DNA of 64,000 nucleotides. It comes from Henriciella algicola (lineage in GTDB: Bacteria > Pseudomonadota > Alphaproteobacteria > Caulobacterales > Hyphomonadaceae). Position 1 is the first letter of the stretch. Each line of letters opens with the position of its first letter. The notes under the pieces were generated by a model, which made no database searches, was not told the DNA's origin, and saw only the letters and a program-made list of their open reading frames with translations. The position numbers and the translations under genes were made by a program. Positions 20,323 through 28,828 of the stretch are shown in pieces. The DNA lies in NCBI RefSeq assembly GCF_003576245.1, contig NZ_QWGA01000007.1:186001-250000 (forward strand), written 5' to 3'.

Positions 20323-21612
20323 ATGAAAATTCTCATTCTTGGTTCTGGCGGACGCGAGCATGCGTTGGCCTGGAAAATCGCACAGTCGCCTCTGGTGGAC
20401 GAAGTTTTCTCAGCGCCCGGCAACCCCGGCATGGACAAGATCGGCCCGTGTTTTGATCTCGATCCAACCGATCTGCACGCGGTTCAGGAACTGGCGCTGC
20501 AAATCACACCTGACCTCATCATCATCGGCCCTGAAGCGCCGCTGGCGGCAGGGGCGTCTGATGCGTTGCGGGCCCGCGGCTTCGATGTGTTCGGGCCAAG
20601 CCAGCAGGCTGCGCAGCTCGAAAGCTCCAAGGGTTTCGCCAAGGACCTGATGCAGAAGTACGGCGTGCCCACAGCTGCATATGGTCGCTTCAGCGACCTG
20701 ACGGAGGCGCTTGATTACCTTGAAACAGTCGACGGACCCTATGTGATCAAGGCGGATGGGCTGGCGTCCGGCAAGGGCGTGGTCATCGTCGAGTCGCAGG
20801 AAGAGGCGGAGAACACGGTTGAGGAATTCATGACCGGCAAGTTCGGCGAAGCCTCTGCCGAAATCGTCATCGAAGAGTTCATGACCGGCGAGGAAGCCTC
20901 CATCTTCGTCATGACGGATGGGGAGGGCGCCATCTACCTTCCCGCCGCGCAGGACCATAAGCGCGTCGGTGATGGCGACGTGGGACCGAATACGGGCGGC
21001 ATGGGTGCCTACGCGCCCGCGCCAGTCGTCGATGCGCGCATCATGGAACTCGTCCAGACGCTGATCGTCGAACCCATGCTGTCAGGCATGGCAGAAGACG
21101 GCATGCCGTACCAGGGCGTGCTCTATGTCGGCATCATGGTGACCGAGAGCGGCCCGAAAGTCGTCGAGTTCAACGCACGCTTCGGTGACCCTGAGTGTCA
21201 AGCGCTAATGGCGGGCCTGCCGGGTGACATCGTCCCGGCGCTGCTTGTCTGTTCGACGGGCGGCTTGGTCGGCAGCCACGCGTCGCTTTGCGAGATGATG
21301 GGTCTCTCTGATTTTACCCCCAGCGCGACTGTCGTGATGGCGGCTGAAGGCTATCCAGATAAGCCTGTGAAAGGCACCACTATCAAAGGGGTCGATGCTG
21401 CGGATGCGATTGAGAACGTGACCGTCTTTCATGCTGGCACCGACATCAACGAGAAGAATGAGATGATTGCGACTGGCGGACGCGTGCTCGGCGTGACTGC
21501 GACGGGCGAAAGTCTGAAAGCTGCCATCGATAAGGCCTATGAGGGGGTCGCCGCCATTGATTGGCCGGGCGGCTTCTTCCGCAAGGACATTGGGCACCGC
21601 GCACTCAAATAG
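20323..21612 (+). CDS. purD: Phosphoribosylamine-glycine ligase (GAR synthetase)
   Basis: Second step of de novo purine synthesis: ATP-dependent joining of glycine to phosphoribosylamine, in the cytoplasm. The 429-residue product begins MKILILGSGGREHALAWK, the family's N-terminal phosphate-binding loop, and contains the ATP-grasp signatures KADGLASGKGV, the QDHKRVGDGDVGPNTGGMGAY block and EFNARFGDPE. The open frame extends upstream to 20179, but ATG 20323 gives the normal N-terminus. No strong ribosome site is visible. purD stands alone, divergent from the preceding hypothetical gene. Confidence 0.97.
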   Translation: MKILILGSGGREHALAWKIAQSPLVDEVFSAPGNPGMDKIGPCFDLDPTDLHAVQELALQITPDLIIIGPEAPLAAGASDALRARGFDVFGPSQQAAQLESSKGFAKDLMQKYGVPTAAYGRFSDLTEALDYLETVDGPYVIKADGLASGKGVVIVESQEEAENTVEEFMTGKFGEASAEIVIEEFMTGEEASIFVMTDGEGAIYLPAAQDHKRVGDGDVGPNTGGMGAYAPAPVVDARIMELVQTLIVEPMLSGMAEDGMPYQGVLYVGIMVTESGPKVVEFNARFGDPECQALMAGLPGDIVPALLVCSTGGLVGSHASLCEMMGLSDFTPSATVVMAAEGYPDKPVKGTTIKGVDAADAIENVTVFHAGTDINEKNEMIATGGRVLGVTATGESLKAAIDKAYEGVAAIDWPGGFFRKDIGHRALK

Positions 21613-21691
21613 CGGGTTTTCTGCATCGGCCGGGCAACTGCAGGTTGGCATCCATCGTTATTCTCCTGTTCGCCACAAAGGAGATGACAGA

Positions 21692-22123
21692 ATGTCGAAC
21701 CCCAATATTGAAGTGCTGAATGACGTGACCAAAACCCTGATCGATAGCCAGAAAGGCTATGAGAAGGTTTGCGAGGTTGCAGACGAAAACCACGGTCTTC
21801 GAAACAAGTTCAAGACGCTCGCCTATGAGCGCAGTGAACTTGTGACGGCATTCCAAGCCAGGGTCCGTGACCTTGGCGGAGAGCCGGAAACCGAAGGCGG
21901 CACCGCAGGTACGCTGCACCGCGGCTGGGCAGAATTCACATCACTATTCATGAGTGACGAGAAAGCCGCCCTCGAAGCGGTAGACGATGGCGAGGATTAT
22001 CTCGGCGACCGCATTGATTCGAAGTTGAAGAACTCTGATCTTGATCCGGAGACTATCGAGCTTCTCAAGCGCGCCAAGAATTCGGCCCGGCAGGGTGAAA
22101 ATTTCGCAGACGCTCTCACCTGA
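21692..22123 (+). CDS. PA2169-family four-helix-bundle protein
   Basis: A 143-residue soluble, helical, ferritin-like protein of the PA2169/DUF2383 type. The early NDVTKTLIDSQKGYEKVCEVADE, the mid FQARVRDLGGEPETEGGTAGTLHRGWAEF and the acidic DDGEDYLGDRIDSKLK blocks follow the family pattern. No diiron ExxH ligand set is evident, so I would not call it an iron-storage protein. Homologues are often linked to stress or stationary phase, but no function is established. AAAGGAGATG precedes the start at good spacing. A terminator at 22158 makes it a single-gene unit. Confidence 0.85.
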   Translation: MSNPNIEVLNDVTKTLIDSQKGYEKVCEVADENHGLRNKFKTLAYERSELVTAFQARVRDLGGEPETEGGTAGTLHRGWAEFTSLFMSDEKAALEAVDDGEDYLGDRIDSKLKNSDLDPETIELLKRAKNSARQGENFADALT

Positions 22124-22157
22124 TCCCATCAGGTGAGCACATACCATTACGAATGGA

Positions 22158-22184
22158 GGGGCTGGCCATGTGCTGGCCCCTTTT
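22158..22184 (+). terminator. Rho-independent terminator after the four-helix-bundle gene
   Basis: GGGGCTGGC (22158-22166) pairs with GCTGGCCCC (22172-22180) over nine positions including two G-T pairs, with a five-base loop and four T following. Confidence 0.8.
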
Positions 22185-22186
22185 CG

Positions 22187-22215
22187 TTGGGCGGTGCAAC
22201 TCACGTCGATATTAC
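22187..22215 (+). promoter_or_regulatory. Weak promoter candidate for the phosphotransferase-hotdog pair
   Basis: TTGGGC (22187-22192), 17-base spacer, TATTAC (22210-22215), located after the terminator and 72 bases before the next start. The -35 match is poor. Confidence 0.3.
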
Positions 22216-22287
22216 CCTGCGAGACGCTTGTTCAGCGCTCGTGTTTCGCTAGGTTGCCGGCAGACAAGATGATCAGGGAGTAGAGCC

Positions 22288-23376
22288 ATGGCCGAGGCCG
22301 ATAACGCGCAGGATATGTTCAGCGGCACGAAAGAGGTCGCCGAATCTCACAAGTTCGACGAGGCCAATCTTGCCGCCTGGATGGAAGCCAATGTCGAAGG
22401 CTATGAAGGCCCGCTGACGGTCAAGCAGTTCAAGGGCGGCCAGTCCAACCCGACCTATAAGCTCTTCACGCCAAGCAAGACCTACGTCATGCGGCGCAAG
22501 CCTCCCGGCAAGCTGCTCCCATCGGCACATGCGGTGGACCGTGAGTTCAAGGTCATCAATGCGCTTTATCCTACCGGTTTCCCTGTCGCTCGCCCGTACG
22601 GACTCTGCATGGACGAAGACGTCATCGGCACGATCTTCTACATCATGGACAATGTGGACGGCCGCATCCTCTGGGACCAGACGCTGCCGGACTATGAGCC
22701 AGCACAGCGCCGCGCGATCTATGAGGCGAAGGTCAAGACGTTCGCGGACCTGCACAACACCGACTACAAGAAGGTCGGCCTGCAGGATTTCGGCAAGGAA
22801 GGCGACTATTGCGCCCGCCAGATCCATCGCTGGACGAAGCAGTATAAAGCATCCGAGACGATGCACATTCCAGAGATGGAACAGCTGATCGACTGGCTGC
22901 CGAAAAACCTGCCGAAGAACGAAGACGTTACCATCGTCCATGGCGATTATCGTCTCGACAACATGGTCCTTCACCCGACTGACCCGAAAGTCATTGCAGT
23001 GCTCGATTGGGAGCTGTCTACGCTGGGCGATCCTCTGGCGGATTTCTCCTACCACCTGATGAACTGGGTGATGCCGGGCAATGACGAATCGCGTGGCTCA
23101 ATCGCCAATATCAAGGACCTTAAGGCCCACGGCATTCCGACGCTCGAGGAATATGTGGACATGTATTGCCAGCATACGGGCCGCGATGGCATGCCGGACC
23201 TCAACTACTACTTCTCCTACAATGCCTTCCGTCTGGCGGGCATTCTTCAGGGGATCGTCGGACGCGTACGTGATGGCACGGCATCCAATGCAAATGCTGC
23301 CTCGAACGCTGAGCGCGTCGTACCTCTCGCCAAGTTTGCGGCTGAGCGTGCGCGCATGGCCGGCATGGAAGGGTAG
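22288..23376 (+). CDS. Aminoglycoside-phosphotransferase-fold protein (ACAD10/11-like)
   Basis: A 362-residue kinase-fold protein of the APH family. The catalytic loop VHGDYRLDNMV (D220 the likely base) and the LDWELSTLGDPLAD metal-binding segment are intact, and the YKLFTPSKTYVMRRKPPGKLLPSAHAVDREFKV stretch resembles the N-terminal lobe. This subfamily is related to the kinase domain of ACAD10/ACAD11, which phosphorylates 4-hydroxy acyl groups for degradation, rather than to antibiotic resistance enzymes; the substrate here cannot be read from sequence. AGGGAG precedes ATG 22288. A putative acyl-handling partner follows after eight bases, supporting a lipid role. Confidence 0.85.
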   Translation: MAEADNAQDMFSGTKEVAESHKFDEANLAAWMEANVEGYEGPLTVKQFKGGQSNPTYKLFTPSKTYVMRRKPPGKLLPSAHAVDREFKVINALYPTGFPVARPYGLCMDEDVIGTIFYIMDNVDGRILWDQTLPDYEPAQRRAIYEAKVKTFADLHNTDYKKVGLQDFGKEGDYCARQIHRWTKQYKASETMHIPEMEQLIDWLPKNLPKNEDVTIVHGDYRLDNMVLHPTDPKVIAVLDWELSTLGDPLADFSYHLMNWVMPGNDESRGSIANIKDLKAHGIPTLEEYVDMYCQHTGRDGMPDLNYYFSYNAFRLAGILQGIVGRVRDGTASNANAASNAERVVPLAKFAAERARMAGMEG

Positions 23377-23384
23377 GGGCGCTT

Positions 23385-24287
23385 ATGACGAAGGTGATCG
23401 AGGGACCGCTCCGCAAACCAGCCCAGATGCTGGCTGACCAGTCCTATGATGGGCACAGCTCCATTCATGATGATGCCGAAGCCGAGAAGCTTGGTATTCG
23501 GGCCGGGCCGATCGAAGGGCCGACCCATTTCAGCCAGTTCTCGCCTCACTTGGTCGATCTGTTCGGCAAGGAATGGTTTGAACGTGGCTGTTTCTCGACC
23601 CACTTCCAGAACATGGTCGTTGAAGGCGAAGAGGTGCGCGTCTTCATTGAGCCGAAGACCAACACCTATGCCTACTGCCGCGCCGAAAAGGCGGATGGCA
23701 CGCCTGTACTCGAAGCGAGCGCCACGCTCGGCCCGGATCACGGCGAAACACTGCTGGCGGCCCGGATGGCGAAGCTGCGGCCTGCAGGCGACCTCGTCAT
23801 CCTGGCCGATATGGAAACGGGTATGACCGGGCCGGACAATGAGCTGGTCAAGATGGACCCTGACCAGCATATGGGCGACCTCTATCCCTTCTCACTGACC
23901 GAGAAGCTGGAGAAGATCACCGAGCCGATGGACTGGTACAGTGACGCGTCTGCTTCTCCGTGGGGCAGGACGATTGTGCCGACAGAAATGGTGTCGGTGC
24001 TGGGCAACTATACCGGCGGCATGGTGAAGTGGCCGGTCAAGCGGCCATCCATCGGTCTGTTTGCCGATCTCGAGATCAAGATGGTCAACGGGCCGCTCTT
24101 TGTCGGAGAGACCTACCGGCTGAAGCGTGAGGTCGTTGCGCTCTCGCAGAGCCGCCGCGTTGAGAATTACTGGGTGCTGACGAGTTTCTACGATGAAGGT
24201 GGGTCAGAGTTGAAGGCGCAGATGCTGCTCAATCATGGTGTCATGAAAGCCAGCTATCCCGATTACCCCAAGGAGCTGCTCGCCTGA
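23385..24287 (+). CDS. Putative hotdog-fold (MaoC-like) protein
   Basis: A 300-residue soluble protein that I cannot place with certainty. The N-terminal half contains AGPIEGPTHFSQFSPHLVDLFG, then a strand-rich stretch (VVEGEEVRVFIEPKTNTYAYCRAEKADGT) and the C-terminal half repeats a similar pattern (VNGPLFVGETYRLKREVVALSQS...NYWVLTSFYD); this two-part layout suggests a double hotdog fold as in MaoC-type dehydratases and thioesterases. It is eight bases downstream of the phosphotransferase gene and almost certainly co-transcribed, so an acyl-CoA or hydroxy-acyl role is a reasonable inference. Confidence 0.6.
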   Translation: MTKVIEGPLRKPAQMLADQSYDGHSSIHDDAEAEKLGIRAGPIEGPTHFSQFSPHLVDLFGKEWFERGCFSTHFQNMVVEGEEVRVFIEPKTNTYAYCRAEKADGTPVLEASATLGPDHGETLLAARMAKLRPAGDLVILADMETGMTGPDNELVKMDPDQHMGDLYPFSLTEKLEKITEPMDWYSDASASPWGRTIVPTEMVSVLGNYTGGMVKWPVKRPSIGLFADLEIKMVNGPLFVGETYRLKREVVALSQSRRVENYWVLTSFYDEGGSELKAQMLLNHGVMKASYPDYPKELLA

Positions 24288-24293
24288 GGCGTG

Positions 24294-25145
24294 CTATTCG
24301 CAGGCGGTATAGTCGGAATCGAAGATATAAGTCTGCGACCCGATCGGCGTCGTGATATCCTTGTAAATATTGTTCGCCGGATCGTCCCAGGATTGGATGA
24401 AACGCTCCATATGCGTGATCCGGTCGCCGAGATATTTCTGTAGGTGAGCTGCGTCGATCATGCCCCAGTATTCGTCTGGGTCGACGCGGCAACCATGGGC
24501 CTTCGCGTCCGTGTACATGCGATCGTGCACGGTCTGTATGTAGTCGCGGTCCACACTCTGACCTTCGAGATGGGCAGTCATGTGATCCTTGCCGCTCCGG
24601 TACAGCGTGTACGGAAAGTTGTAGCCCATGGCGGCAGTCATGAGGTCCGTCTGGCCCGGTTCTTCTCCATTGCGCTGCCAACCATACCATTCTGGGAAGC
24701 TGAGCATCACCATTCCGTGCACGGATATGTGTGCGGTATTGTCGATGCGGAGGTCATCGATGCCCGGCACGAGCACCATTGCGCAGGCGGACATGCATTG
24801 GCCTGCTATGGTTACAGGCTCGCCGCGCTCGTCCAGAATGCGGCTCATGATGCGAGCTGTCGCGACGTTCCCGCCCGGACTTGAGATGATGATCTGGTCG
24901 GCAGGTGGGAGCTCTGCCAGCGCGAGAAACTCAGCCGGGAAGATCGCCGCATTATAGCAGATGGTCTGACTGCCCTCAATGAAGCCGACTCCGTCCATTG
25001 AAAGGCAGTCTTCAACAAGTTGGTCGAGTTCAGCATCATTTTCGTCGAAGACCGGAGCTTCCGCACCTGTCTGTGCGTTGGCAAAAAGGCTGATACAAAC
25101 AGCACCAATGGAAAGCGCGATATTGCGCCGGGAGGGACATGCCAT
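24294..25145 (-). CDS. Exported ClpP/crotonase-fold-like protein (COG3904 type)
   Basis: A ~283-residue protein with a signal peptide and a region resembling the ClpP/SppA serine-protease fold: an IIISSPGGNVATARIMSRIL segment (Gly-rich turn and helix) then, about 30 residues on, GQCMSACAMVLVPG, in which the Ser of MSAC occupies the nucleophile place; the pattern recalls the periplasmic COG3904 group. A later His-containing strand (HISVHGMVML) could supply the acid-base residue. Nine cysteines, some paired, fit an oxidising compartment. ATG 25145 is my choice because it leads directly into the signal peptide; an ATG at 25208 would overlap the divergent gene by nine bases. Substrate unknown. 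Confidence 0.65.
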   Translation of the reverse strand: MACPSRRNIALSIGAVCISLFANAQTGAEAPVFDENDAELDQLVEDCLSMDGVGFIEGSQTICYNAAIFPAEFLALAELPPADQIIISSPGGNVATARIMSRILDERGEPVTIAGQCMSACAMVLVPGIDDLRIDNTAHISVHGMVMLSFPEWYGWQRNGEEPGQTDLMTAAMGYNFPYTLYRSGKDHMTAHLEGQSVDRDYIQTVHDRMYTDAKAHGCRVDPDEYWGMIDAAHLQKYLGDRITHMERFIQSWDDPANNIYKDITTPIGSQTYIFDSDYTACE

Positions 25146-25199
25146 GGCGTCGAGGATCTTTCTATTAACGGTGTGCCCGAGGCTGGGAGAGTAGAACAT

Positions 25200-26087
25200 A
25201 TGCAACAACCGACAACACGATTGAGCATGGCGTCGATTGTCGCTGCCGCTGGACTGGCCGCTTGCGACGGAGCGGTCGTCGGCGAGGCGGGTACGCAGCT
25301 CAGCGCGCCGAGCGCTTGCGTTGAGCTTGCGGAGGGAAGCTACCAGTTCGCTGACGGCCTTTTCATCCCAGCCTCAGGTATTCCAGAAGAGGACAGTGCG
25401 AGCGACGGTCGTCCAGCGTCGCCGCTGCAATGGGCGGGACGGGTGCAGGATGACCTTCGCCAGGACGGTTATGAATGGATATCGCTGCGCACCCGCAATG
25501 GCATCGCGCTTGTTGGAGGCACTGTCTCAGATGAAGATGAGAAGCTTGCCGCGCTAGAAGCCGCAATTTCGGCGATCGAAGGTGACGTGATCGCGGAAGA
25601 TGCCACGCGAGTGATCGTCGATAATATCGCTCTTGAGGGTGAACCGGCCCCGGTCGGGGCGCCGGTTGCCAGCCTGCCGGCCAATCCATCTGCGGCAGCC
25701 TGCACCGCGGCGTTCGGGGGCGTTCTTCAAGGGCGCACACTGGAGTTTTCAGCCAGCAATCGTGCAATTTCAGACGAGACAATGCCCGTGGCAGCCGCGA
25801 TCGCAGGAACGGCGCTGCTCTGTGATCAATACCAGATCGAGATTGGCGCCCACACCGATGCGCGAGGCGCCGAATCCTTCAACCAGCGCCTCTCTCAGAC
25901 ACGAGCAAACACCATTCGCGACTATCTGATAGACGTCGGCACGGCGTCAGCGTCGCTTAGCGCGATCGGTTATGGTGAAGGCCAGCCAATTGATACATCC
26001 GAGACCACCGAAGCCTATGCCCGCAACCGGCGGATTGAGTTCAGCGTCAGCGACGCTGAACCCGCGGCCCGGAATGATGACGACTAG
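25200..26087 (+). CDS. OmpA-family lipoprotein with a BON-like domain
   Basis: A 295-residue outer-membrane lipoprotein. It begins with a lipoprotein signal peptide ending LAAC (Cys at ~residue 20), then a region with one BON-like unit (~residues 95-150: WISLRTRNGIALVGGTVSDEDE) and a C-terminal OmpA peptidoglycan-binding domain (~200-285) with the HTDARGAESFNQRLSQTRA signature and C-terminal NRRIEFSV. It would tether the outer membrane to the cell wall, as in ArfA-like BON-OmpA proteins. ATG 25200 follows GGGAGAG. It is divergent from the ClpP-fold-like gene with only ~55 bases between starts, and converges on the P450 gene with a four-base overlap. Confidence 0.85.
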   Translation: MQQPTTRLSMASIVAAAGLAACDGAVVGEAGTQLSAPSACVELAEGSYQFADGLFIPASGIPEEDSASDGRPASPLQWAGRVQDDLRQDGYEWISLRTRNGIALVGGTVSDEDEKLAALEAAISAIEGDVIAEDATRVIVDNIALEGEPAPVGAPVASLPANPSAAACTAAFGGVLQGRTLEFSASNRAISDETMPVAAAIAGTALLCDQYQIEIGAHTDARGAESFNQRLSQTRANTIRDYLIDVGTASASLSAIGYGEGQPIDTSETTEAYARNRRIEFSVSDAEPAARNDDD

Positions 26088-27421
26088 AACTTGTAGCGCA
26101 CCGGAATGGATTTCGGCCCGCCGACGAAGTTTGCGCGAATGAAGCTTGGCTCACCGGCAAGCTCAATCGACTTCACGCGGGAGAAAAGCTCCTCATAGAT
26201 CGCCTGCATTTCAAGACGGGCGAGGTGCATGCCAAGGCACATATGGCCGCCATGACCGAAAGAGATGATCTTGTTCGGGCTGCGATCAACGCGGAATTCG
26301 AACGGGTCGTCGAACACGTCTTCGTCGCGGTTGCCGGAAGGATAGCAGAGCAGCAGGCTTTCGCCTTTCAGGATCTTGCGCCCACGCAGCTCATAGTCTT
26401 CCTGGGCCGTGCGCATGAAGTGTTTCACCGGTGTTGTCCAGCGAATGGCCTCGTCCACGGCTGTACGGGACATGCCCTTCGGATCGTCCATCATTTTCTT
26501 GAGCTGTGCCGGATTGTTCAGCATGCCCAGAACGCCGCCGCCTGTAGATGCGCTGGTCGTATCGTGGCCAGCTGCCGCGACGATGATGTAATAGCTCATC
26601 GCTTCAAGCTGACCGATTGGTTCGCCATCGACCGTGCCGTTGGCGATGACTGTTGAGACATCGTCCTTCGGGTTCGCGCGGCGGTCCTGCGTGATGTTCG
26701 TGAAGTACATGAAGAATTGCGCGAGCGTTTCCTGAATGGAGGAGAGGCCCTTGTCTGCGTCGGCGCCTTCTTCCGACAGGCTCTTGTCGCGCATCAGATC
26801 AGGGTCCTGCGCGCCAAAGATTTCCTGCGTCAGCTTCAGCATCATCGGCTCATCTTCGACCGGGACGCCGAGGATCTGCATGATCACGCGAAGCGGGTAG
26901 TGGAGCGCGACGTCCTGCTGAAAGTCGCATTCGCCGCCCATATCCTCCATTCGGTCGACGAACTCCTTGGCGATAGTCCGGATGGCTTCTTCGCGCGTCT
27001 TCACCTTGTGCGGCATGAACCAGTCCTGCGTCAGGTGGCGCAGCTTGTAGTGCATCGGATCGTCGAGCTGGACGAGCGTCTTGAGGAGGTGCGGTCCGCC
27101 GGTCTGGGCATAGACGCGCTCTTCTGCCGTTTCATAGCTCAGCATCTCGCGCTCGCCATTTGTGAACAGCTTGTTCTGGCGGCTGACTTCCATGATGTCC
27201 GCGTGTTTCGTGACAGCCCAGAATGGACGGAAAGCTTCCGGCTCGCACCAGGCGACCGGGTCCTCGGCGCGAAGACGCGCAAATGCGGTATCGAGCTGCT
27301 CCATATGAGCGTAGACGTCCGGGCTCACGATCAGGTCGCTCGTGGCTCGCGCCGCTTCGCTCATCTGGCGAGACGGATCTTTCTTGGTCTCAGGCGGCTG
27401 GGCAACAGCAGTGTCGGACAT
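26084..27421 (-). CDS. Cytochrome P450
   Basis: A 445-residue soluble class I-type P450 monooxygenase. The heme-thiolate loop FGHGGHMCLGMHLARLE holds C395; the I-helix oxygen-activating motif is AAGHDTTSAS, the ExxR of helix K is EAIRW, all intact. Overall similarity in the N-terminal AFARLRAEDPVAWCEP and the QLDDPMHYKLRHL region is to the bacterial group around CYP108/CYP111/CYP125 (terpene and steroid side-chain hydroxylases); that placement is impressionistic and the substrate is unknown. No ferredoxin or ferredoxin reductase is next to it, so redox partners come from elsewhere. It stands alone with a GGGAGG-containing leader. Confidence 0.95.
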   Translation of the reverse strand: MSDTAVAQPPETKKDPSRQMSEAARATSDLIVSPDVYAHMEQLDTAFARLRAEDPVAWCEPEAFRPFWAVTKHADIMEVSRQNKLFTNGEREMLSYETAEERVYAQTGGPHLLKTLVQLDDPMHYKLRHLTQDWFMPHKVKTREEAIRTIAKEFVDRMEDMGGECDFQQDVALHYPLRVIMQILGVPVEDEPMMLKLTQEIFGAQDPDLMRDKSLSEEGADADKGLSSIQETLAQFFMYFTNITQDRRANPKDDVSTVIANGTVDGEPIGQLEAMSYYIIVAAAGHDTTSASTGGGVLGMLNNPAQLKKMMDDPKGMSRTAVDEAIRWTTPVKHFMRTAQEDYELRGRKILKGESLLLCYPSGNRDEDVFDDPFEFRVDRSPNKIISFGHGGHMCLGMHLARLEMQAIYEELFSRVKSIELAGEPSFIRANFVGGPKSIPVRYKF

Positions 27422-27468
27422 GAGGGCCTCCCGTTCGTCGTCTGGTTGTATGAACCAGCATTATCCGA

Positions 27469-28347
27469 CTAACGGCGTCTGTTAAGGCCTTTCTTTGCGT
27501 CAGGTTTGTGCTTCTTTTGCTCTGGCTTGCGCCGGGCAGGCTGCGCTGGAAGCATAGGGCCAAGCGTTTCCATCAGCGTCTGATAGGGCACTTCCTCTAC
27601 AGCGCCGGGTGCGAGATCACCCAGTTCGAAGGGCCCGTACTCGGTGCGGATGAGCCGATTCACTTCCAGCCCGACCGATTCCAGGGCGCGGCGCACTTCG
27701 CGCTTCTTGCCTTCGGTCAGTTCCACCTTGATCCAGTTATTCGTGCCGGTTTCGCGCTCCAGCTCAGCAATGATCGGCGCATAGGTGACGCCGTCTACGG
27801 TGACGCCGTCTTTTAGCGCTTCGATCTTGTCAGGCGTGACCCGGCCATGTGCTCGGGCGCGGTAGCGACGGCGAAAAGCATTGCGTGGCAGCTCAAGCGT
27901 ACGCGCAAGTTCACCATCGTTCGTCAGAAGCAGCAGCCCCTCGGTCGTCAGGTCGAGACGGCCGACAGTGACAGTGCGCGGCAGGTGCTTCGGAAGCTCT
28001 TCAAAGATTGTGCGCCGCCCGGCAGGGTCATGGGTCGTCGTGATGAGGCCGGACGGTTTGTGATAGCGCCACAGCCGCGTGCTTTCCGGGGCTTTTACCG
28101 GTTTGCCGTTGACCTTGATGGATTCCTTGCCGGTCACCTTGAAGGCAGGGGAGGTCAGCTTGCGTCCGTTGACCGTGACCTTGCCTTCCTCGATCAGCGT
28201 TTCGCTCTCGCGGCGCGATGCGATGCCAGCGCGCGCAAGCCATTTCGCGATGCGTTCGCCGCCCGACCAGTCGGGGTCGACATGTGATGAGGTCTGGTTC
28301 GGTTTGGTCCGTCTGCCGGGCCGGGGCGTCTCTCGACGATCCGTCAT
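27469..28347 (-). CDS. rRNA pseudouridine synthase (RsuA/RluB family)
   Basis: Isomerises a specific uridine in ribosomal RNA. The 292-residue product has an N-terminal S4 RNA-binding domain (~residues 31-75: RIAKWLARAGIASRRESETLIEEGKVTVNG) and a catalytic domain with GRLDLTTEGLLLLTNDGEL, in which the Asp is the nucleophile, and the later RTEYGPFELG. The basic tail (RRKPEQKKHKPDAKKGLNRRR) points to RluB (23S rRNA U2605) rather than RsuA, but the two cannot be separated safely. The start is ATG 28347 after GAGGAACAGCAC. Confidence 0.9.
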   Translation of the reverse strand: MTDRRETPRPGRRTKPNQTSSHVDPDWSGGERIAKWLARAGIASRRESETLIEEGKVTVNGRKLTSPAFKVTGKESIKVNGKPVKAPESTRLWRYHKPSGLITTTHDPAGRRTIFEELPKHLPRTVTVGRLDLTTEGLLLLTNDGELARTLELPRNAFRRRYRARAHGRVTPDKIEALKDGVTVDGVTYAPIIAELERETGTNNWIKVELTEGKKREVRRALESVGLEVNRLIRTEYGPFELGDLAPGAVEEVPYQTLMETLGPMLPAQPARRKPEQKKHKPDAKKGLNRRR

Positions 28348-28369
28348 GTGCTGTTCCTCTAGAAGGGCA

Positions 28370-28774
28370 TCAGCCTAGGTGAAGAACCGGCGACGCAATT
28401 GCAAGAGCCAGTGCGAACTCCACAGCAATCCATATCGGCATCATCCCCGGCGCGCGGTTCTCTTTCGCGTCGGCGAGATAGGACACAAGACGGCCAAGCC
28501 CTGCGCCAAACCAGCCCGCGGCGATCGGCATGATGGCGAGAAGTGCGAGTGGGCCATTGAGCCGAAGCAGAATGACCAGCGCCGTGACGTGCAGCATGAA
28601 AAGCAGGCCGCCATAGGTCGCGCGGAACTCTGAAAACCCACCGGGGCGGTCAGGATGCGGATCGGGAACGAGGCGCACGACGCCTTGCGCCCATTTCGGA
28701 GCGAAGAGCGCGCCAAGGCCGATCAGGGCGCAGAAGACGAGCGCCGCCGCTGATAATAAAACGAGAGGTGACAT
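28370..28774 (-). CDS. Small membrane protein, DUF4345-like
   Basis: A 134-residue protein with four hydrophobic helices (residues ~4-24, ~48-70, ~72-92, ~110-130) and no soluble domain. The FSEFRATYGGLLFMLHV segment between helices one and two resembles the DUF4345 family of small integral membrane proteins; no function is known. It lies 22 bases upstream of the pseudouridine synthase gene in the same direction, with a clear AAGGAG ribosome site, so the two may be co-transcribed. Confidence 0.7.
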   Translation of the reverse strand: MSPLVLLSAAALVFCALIGLGALFAPKWAQGVVRLVPDPHPDRPGGFSEFRATYGGLLFMLHVTALVILLRLNGPLALLAIMPIAAGWFGAGLGRLVSYLADAKENRAPGMMPIWIAVEFALALAIASPVLHLG

Positions 28775-28828
28775 GGATACTCCTTGGCGCCTTACCGACG
28801 AACTGAACGATCCGGCTAATTGAGCTAG

